Positions 15,763 through 18,001 of a stretch of DNA of 18,001 nucleotides are shown in pieces. The notes under the pieces are model-generated. The model ran no database searches. It was given only the letters and a program-made list of their open reading frames with translations, and was not told the origin of the DNA. The stretch spans positions 1-18,001 of the forward strand of contig VAXX01000103.1 of NCBI GenBank assembly GCA_005885115.1, in the 5' to 3' direction. The stretch comes from Actinomycetota bacterium. Lineage in GTDB: Bacteria > Actinomycetota > Actinomycetes > Mycobacteriales > Micromonosporaceae. Made by a program: the position numbers and the translations under genes. Each line of letters begins with the position of its first letter. The stretch's first letter is position 1.

Positions 15763-15899
15763 AGGCTGCTCCGGCGGGCGGCACCCCCGCGCCCGCGCTC
15801 GGCCTCATCCGGTGCCCGGTGTCACGGGGTCGGGTGCGGGCCCCGTGGCTTGGGTCGAGAGTCCGGGCCTGCCGGCTGGCCTGGGACGTCCCCGGGCCA

Positions 15900-15905
15900 T
15901 GTATA
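15900..15905 (-). promoter_or_regulatory. -10 box of phoH
   Basis: TATACA on the minus strand, in a locally AT-rich stretch of GC-rich DNA, predicts a start near 15893 and a GC-rich leader of about 130 nt. No consensus -35 is visible 17 bases upstream, so an activator or an extended -10 may be involved. Confidence 0.4.
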
Positions 15906-15991
15906 GAAGTTATCCGGCGCCGGCCACCGCCGCCAGCAGCAACACTGCGACCCGATCCGGCGAGCGCGCGTGCGGGTTGGCGGCAGGTTCG

Positions 15992-16031
15992 AGGCGGCCG
16001 GCGGGGGTTCCCCGCGCCCCGCCGGCCGCCT
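15992..16031. repeat. 15-bp perfect inverted repeat with alternative pairing
   Basis: The arm at 15992-16006 is the exact reverse complement of 16017-16031, around a ten-base loop. Inside it GCGGGG (16001-16006) can instead pair with CCCCGC (16010-16015) around GTT. The two folds exclude each other. It lies upstream of both flanking genes and belongs to no coding region. Confidence 0.7.
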
Positions 16032-16137
16032 GGCGTCACTCGACCTGGGCCGCTGGCCCGAGGGAGGACGCACCCGGTGCGGTCGTGGTGGCCCACCATG
16101 TACCCGGTCGGCCAGAACGGCCGACGTGTCGCCCCCA

Positions 16138-16155
16138 TGTCCCACGCACGTGACA
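16138..16155. promoter_or_regulatory. Upstream operator-like palindrome (copy 1)
   Basis: TGTCCC-ACGCAC-GTGACA. It has the same arms and the same six-base spacer as the palindrome at 16246-16263, with a single arm mismatch (C for A). The two centres are 108 bp apart. It is a candidate binding site of the HTH protein encoded downstream. Confidence 0.5.
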
Positions 16156-16240
16156 CACCTTATTCATATCTTCGTGCCCCCGGCATCAACCGTTCGGCCG
16201 AATCATTCCGGTATCGGATCGCTCGTCCGTTACCCATGCC

Positions 16241-16263
16241 TATGCTGTCACGTATCAGTGACA
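16241..16263 (+). promoter_or_regulatory. Promoter and operator of the HTH gene (palindrome copy 2)
   Basis: TATGCT (16241-16246) is a good -10 box. It abuts the perfect inverted repeat TGTCAC-GTATCA-GTGACA (16246-16263), whose last base is the A of the ATG start. A bound dimer would cover the transcription start and the start codon. The arrangement suggests autorepression. The leader would be only about ten bases. Confidence 0.55.
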
Positions 16264-16661
16264 TGGGTACCGCGCCGTTCCACCGTCCCGCGATCGGGGC
16301 GTTCGCCGACTTCGTCCGGATCGCCCTGGCACAGGCGCGCACCGGACGCGGGTGGAACGGCTCGGAGGTGGCCCGGCGTACCGGGCTGTCCCGGCAGACC
16401 CTCAACCGGTGGCGCCGCGGCGAACTGAGCGGCGATCCGGAGCCGGCCCGGGTGGTGACCTTCTGCGAGACGCTGGGCATCGATCCGACCGAGGCGTTCG
16501 GTGTACTCGGGTGGGAACGGACCGGCCCGGCCGGGTCGGACGCAGCGATGGATCCCGACGTCGCGGCCCTGCTGCGCCGGCTGTTCGACCCCGAGGTCTC
16601 GGAGACCGAGAAGTACTACATGCGGGAGACGATCCGCTACCTGGCCAACCGGCAGTCCTAG
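16263..16661 (+). CDS. HTH (XRE-type) transcriptional regulator
   Basis: 132 residues from ATG 16263. The helix-turn-helix is clear at about residues 30-55 (NGSEVARRTGLSRQTLNRWR), followed by the XRE-like dimer region EPARVVTFCETLGIDPTEAF. The C-terminal third (MDPDVAALLRRLFDPEVSET, then EKYYMRETIRYLANRQS) is a short helical tail common to small actinobacterial regulators. Upstream in-frame ATGs at 16236 and 16242 lie at or before the -10 box, so they are rejected. Operator-like palindromes at 16138-16155 and 16246-16263 suggest autoregulation and possibly control of divergent phoH. The stop TAG overlaps the stop of the facing prenyltransferase gene through CTAG at 16658-16661. Confidence 0.85.
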   Translation: MGTAPFHRPAIGAFADFVRIALAQARTGRGWNGSEVARRTGLSRQTLNRWRRGELSGDPEPARVVTFCETLGIDPTEAFGVLGWERTGPAGSDAAMDPDVAALLRRLFDPEVSETEKYYMRETIRYLANRQS

Positions 16662-17428
16662 GTACCGAAGCGGCGCTGGCGGCTGGCGTACGAACGCAGT
16701 GCCCGAAGGAAGTCCACGTGCCGGAAGTCCGGCCAGTTGACATCGCAGAAGTAGAACTCCGAGTGCGCCGACTGCCAGAGCAGGAAGCCGGACAGCCGCT
16801 GTTCGCCACTGGTCCGGATGACCAGGTCCGGGTCCGGCTGGCCCCGGGTGTACAGGTGCTCGGCGATGTGTTCGACGTCGAGGATCTCGACGAGCTCCTC
16901 GATCGTCCGGCCGGCCCGGGCGTGCTCCTGGAGCAGGGACCGGACCGCGTCGGTGATCTCCTGCCGGCCGCCGTACCCGATCGCGGCGTTGACCTGTACC
17001 CCGCCGGTACGGTCGACGGTCCGCTCCTCGGCGGCCTTGAGCGCGGTGGCCGTCGAGGAGGGCAACAGGTCCAGCGCCCCGACCATCCGTAGCCGCCACG
17101 GGTTGCCCTCGGCGGCGAGCTCGGTGACCAGGTCCTCGATGATCTTCAGGAGCGGCTCCAGCTCGGTGGCCGGACGGCGCAGATTGTCGGTGGCGAGCAG
17201 GTACAGCGTGACGTGCCCGATGCCGGCCTGGTCGCACCAGCGCAACACGTCCAGCACGCGGCGGGCGCCCACCCGGTGCCCGTCGTTGGGGTCGACGTAC
17301 CCCATCTCCCTGGCCCACCGGCGGTTGCCGTCACACATCACGCCGACGTGCTCGGGCCTGGGTTTTCCGGCGAGCTTGCGCCACAGCCGCCGCTCGTAGA
17401 CCGAGTAGACCAGGTCTTTCAGGTTCAC
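16658..17428 (-). CDS. Isoprenyl (cis-prenyl) transferase, short-chain Z-FPP synthase type
   Basis: Adds IPP units in cis configuration to an allylic diphosphate; this family feeds polyprenyl phosphate carrier synthesis for the cell wall. 256 residues from GTG 17428. Catalytic Asp D33 lies in GVMCDGNRRWAREMGY. LYLLATDNLRRP replaces the usual STENW-type motif, as in the mycobacterial short-chain enzyme Rv1086. NAAIGYGGRQEITDAVR and the diphosphate/Mg motif DLVIRTSGEQRLSGFLLWQ, with SEFYF, are complete. GTG 17446 is in frame, but TAGGCT (17436-17441) lies seven bases before GTG 17428 and would be interrupted by the longer start. The N-terminus NLKDLVYSVYERRL also matches the family. Product chain length cannot be read with certainty, so full UppS activity is possible. 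Confidence 0.93.
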   Translation of the reverse strand: MNLKDLVYSVYERRLWRKLAGKPRPEHVGVMCDGNRRWAREMGYVDPNDGHRVGARRVLDVLRWCDQAGIGHVTLYLLATDNLRRPATELEPLLKIIEDLVTELAAEGNPWRLRMVGALDLLPSSTATALKAAEERTVDRTGGVQVNAAIGYGGRQEITDAVRSLLQEHARAGRTIEELVEILDVEHIAEHLYTRGQPDPDLVIRTSGEQRLSGFLLWQSAHSEFYFCDVNWPDFRHVDFLRALRSYASRQRRFGT

Positions 17429-17435
17429 ACCTCGC

Positions 17436-17441
17436 AGCCTA
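17436..17441 (-). promoter_or_regulatory. -10 box of the prenyltransferase gene (leaderless)
   Basis: TAGGCT on the minus strand, then seven bases, then GTG 17428. It fits TANNNT and decides the start codon in favour of 17428 over 17446. Confidence 0.45.
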
Positions 17442-17507
17442 GCCACCTTGGGCGCGGCTGCTGACCGGCCATCTGGCCCCTCTCACGCCGGTCTCAGGTC
17501 GATGCGG

Positions 17508-18001
17508 TCACGCCATGCCGAGGCGGGCCTTGAGTGCGTCCAGCTCGGCCCACAGTACGCCGGGCAGCTTCTCGCCGAACGTCTCGAACCAGGCGACCAC
17601 CTGCGGTATCTCGGCCTTCCACTCCTCGACGTCCACGGCGAGCGCCGCCGCGACGTCGGCCGGCGCGTTCTTCCGGAGCAGCTCGAGGTAGGGCCGATGC
17701 TCGGGGTGCCAGAGCGTGAAGAACGACGCGAACGGGAAACCAGTTGACGTAGAACACCGAGGGCAGCTTGCTGGCGTCGCCGTCGACGCCCTTGCCCATC
17801 TCGATCCAGTGCCGGAAGTAGTCCCCGGCGTGGTACCCGATGAACGGCAGCATGGCCATCGGGTCGCGGCGTACCACGCCGACCTGGCCGACCGCCGCCG
17901 CCGTGGTCTCCGACGAGAGGGTCGCGCCGAGGTAGACACCGTGGACCCAGTCCCGGGCCTGGGTGACCAGCGGGATGGTGGTCTTGCGCCGGCCGCCGAA
18001 C
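17508..18001 (-). pseudogene. pckG: GTP-dependent PEP carboxykinase, 3' end, broken
   Basis: PckG converts oxaloacetate and GTP to phosphoenolpyruvate, the entry step of gluconeogenesis. Its 5' part lies outside the window. From 18000 the frame reads [39 protein letters not shown] and SVFYVNWF, all standard family motifs. Directly after W (17740-17742) and F the frame is lost; it would end at 17494. The genuine C-terminus reappears in the +1 frame as [20 protein letters not shown] and [19 protein letters not shown], ending at TGA 17508-17510. Between them lie about 24 codons ([20 protein letters not shown] and a few more) that I do not recognise. The family instead has 50-60 residues there, including the guanine-binding FLWPGFGENSRV. 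Loss of that segment should inactivate the enzyme. It is either a true pseudogene or an assembly defect. Confidence 0.8.

Larger units (their letters stand above)
15763..16262. other. 500-bp divergent regulatory interval between phoH and the HTH gene
   Basis: No gene is supported here. Open frames exist but lack motifs and show no convincing start, and one is only the upstream extension of the HTH gene frame. The interval holds a phoH -10 candidate at 15900-15905 and a hairpin in the phoH leader: CACGGGG (15823-15829) with CCCCGTG (15841-15847). It also holds a 15-bp perfect inverted repeat at 15992-16031 and two operator-like palindromes at 16138-16155 and 16246-16263. The AT content rises around 16155-16260, as expected for the HTH promoter. 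Confidence 0.6.

Noticed and set aside
15900..15914. loxP-like half site (GTATAGAAGTTAT resembles one arm of loxP)
   Set aside because: One base is missing, there is no second inverted arm or spacer, and no recombinase is nearby. The same bases are better explained as the AT-rich phoH -10 region.
15819..16262. N-terminal extension of the HTH regulator by about 148 codons
   Set aside because: The upstream frame is low-complexity Arg/Pro/Gly and contains the -10 box and both palindromes. Homologous small regulators begin near ATG 16263.
17467..17478. GGCCA-TC-TGGCC inverted repeat between pckG and the prenyltransferase gene
   Set aside because: The two-base loop is too tight for a stable hairpin of this length, and short GC palindromes are frequent by chance at this base composition.

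Overview
The window is very GC-rich with strong third-position G/C bias. Its gene content is typical of a high-GC actinobacterium. The protein families, the proline-rich class A PBP and the Gly/Asp/Trp-tailed membrane protein look most like Micromonosporaceae (Micromonospora/Actinoplanes relatives); the genus cannot be fixed from the sequence alone. The order ispH / xseA-xseB / DUF4245 / glpX / phoH (PIN-PhoH) / short isoprenyl transferase recalls the M. tuberculosis Rv1086-Rv1110 neighbourhood, so most of this is ancestral actinobacterial chromosome. I see no phage, insertion sequence, CRISPR array or biosynthetic cluster.

Layout. 1-1650: 3' two thirds of valS (+). 1655-2344: small membrane protein (-) with an in-frame TAG before its Gly/Asp tail. 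2399-3544: rmuC (+), overlapping by ATGA the class A penicillin-binding protein gene at 3541-6096 (+). 6097-6127: bidirectional terminator. 6115-7071: ispH (-), divergent from xseA (7094-8305, +) and xseB (8302-8511, +) across two overlapping -10 boxes. 8514-8627: two tandem 57-bp repeats. 8636-9439: lipoprotein (-). 9504-10040: DUF4245 protein (-). 10149-11083: glpX (+), broken by an internal deletion and frameshift. 11062-12051: thioredoxin-reductase-like ferredoxin/flavodoxin-NADP reductase (-). 12132-12767: rhomboid protease (-). 12787-13524: secreted trypsin-like protease (-). 13565-14236: membrane-anchored SLT-like protein (-) behind a long leader hairpin. 14419-15762: PIN-PhoH ATPase (-). 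15763-16262: 500-bp regulatory interval. 16263-16661: HTH regulator (+) with two matching operator-like palindromes. 16658-17428: cis-prenyltransferase (-). 17508-18001: 3' end of GTP-PEP carboxykinase (-), also broken.

How the genes connect. Cell-envelope functions dominate: the PBP, IspH and the cis-prenyltransferase (isoprenoid and polyprenyl carrier supply), the SLT-like protein, the lipoprotein and two proteases. DNA and RNA maintenance is represented by RmuC, exonuclease VII and PIN-PhoH. Central metabolism is represented by GlpX and PckG, two key gluconeogenic enzymes. Both are damaged in this assembly, which is either a shared loss of gluconeogenesis or a sequence/assembly problem.

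I found no convincing new multi-gene system. The strongest undescribed signals are regulatory or structural: the 60-nt GUAA-capped leader hairpin, the paired TGTCAC-N6-GTGACA operators, the tandem 57-bp repeat, the overlapping divergent leaderless promoters, and the paired lesions in glpX and pckG.
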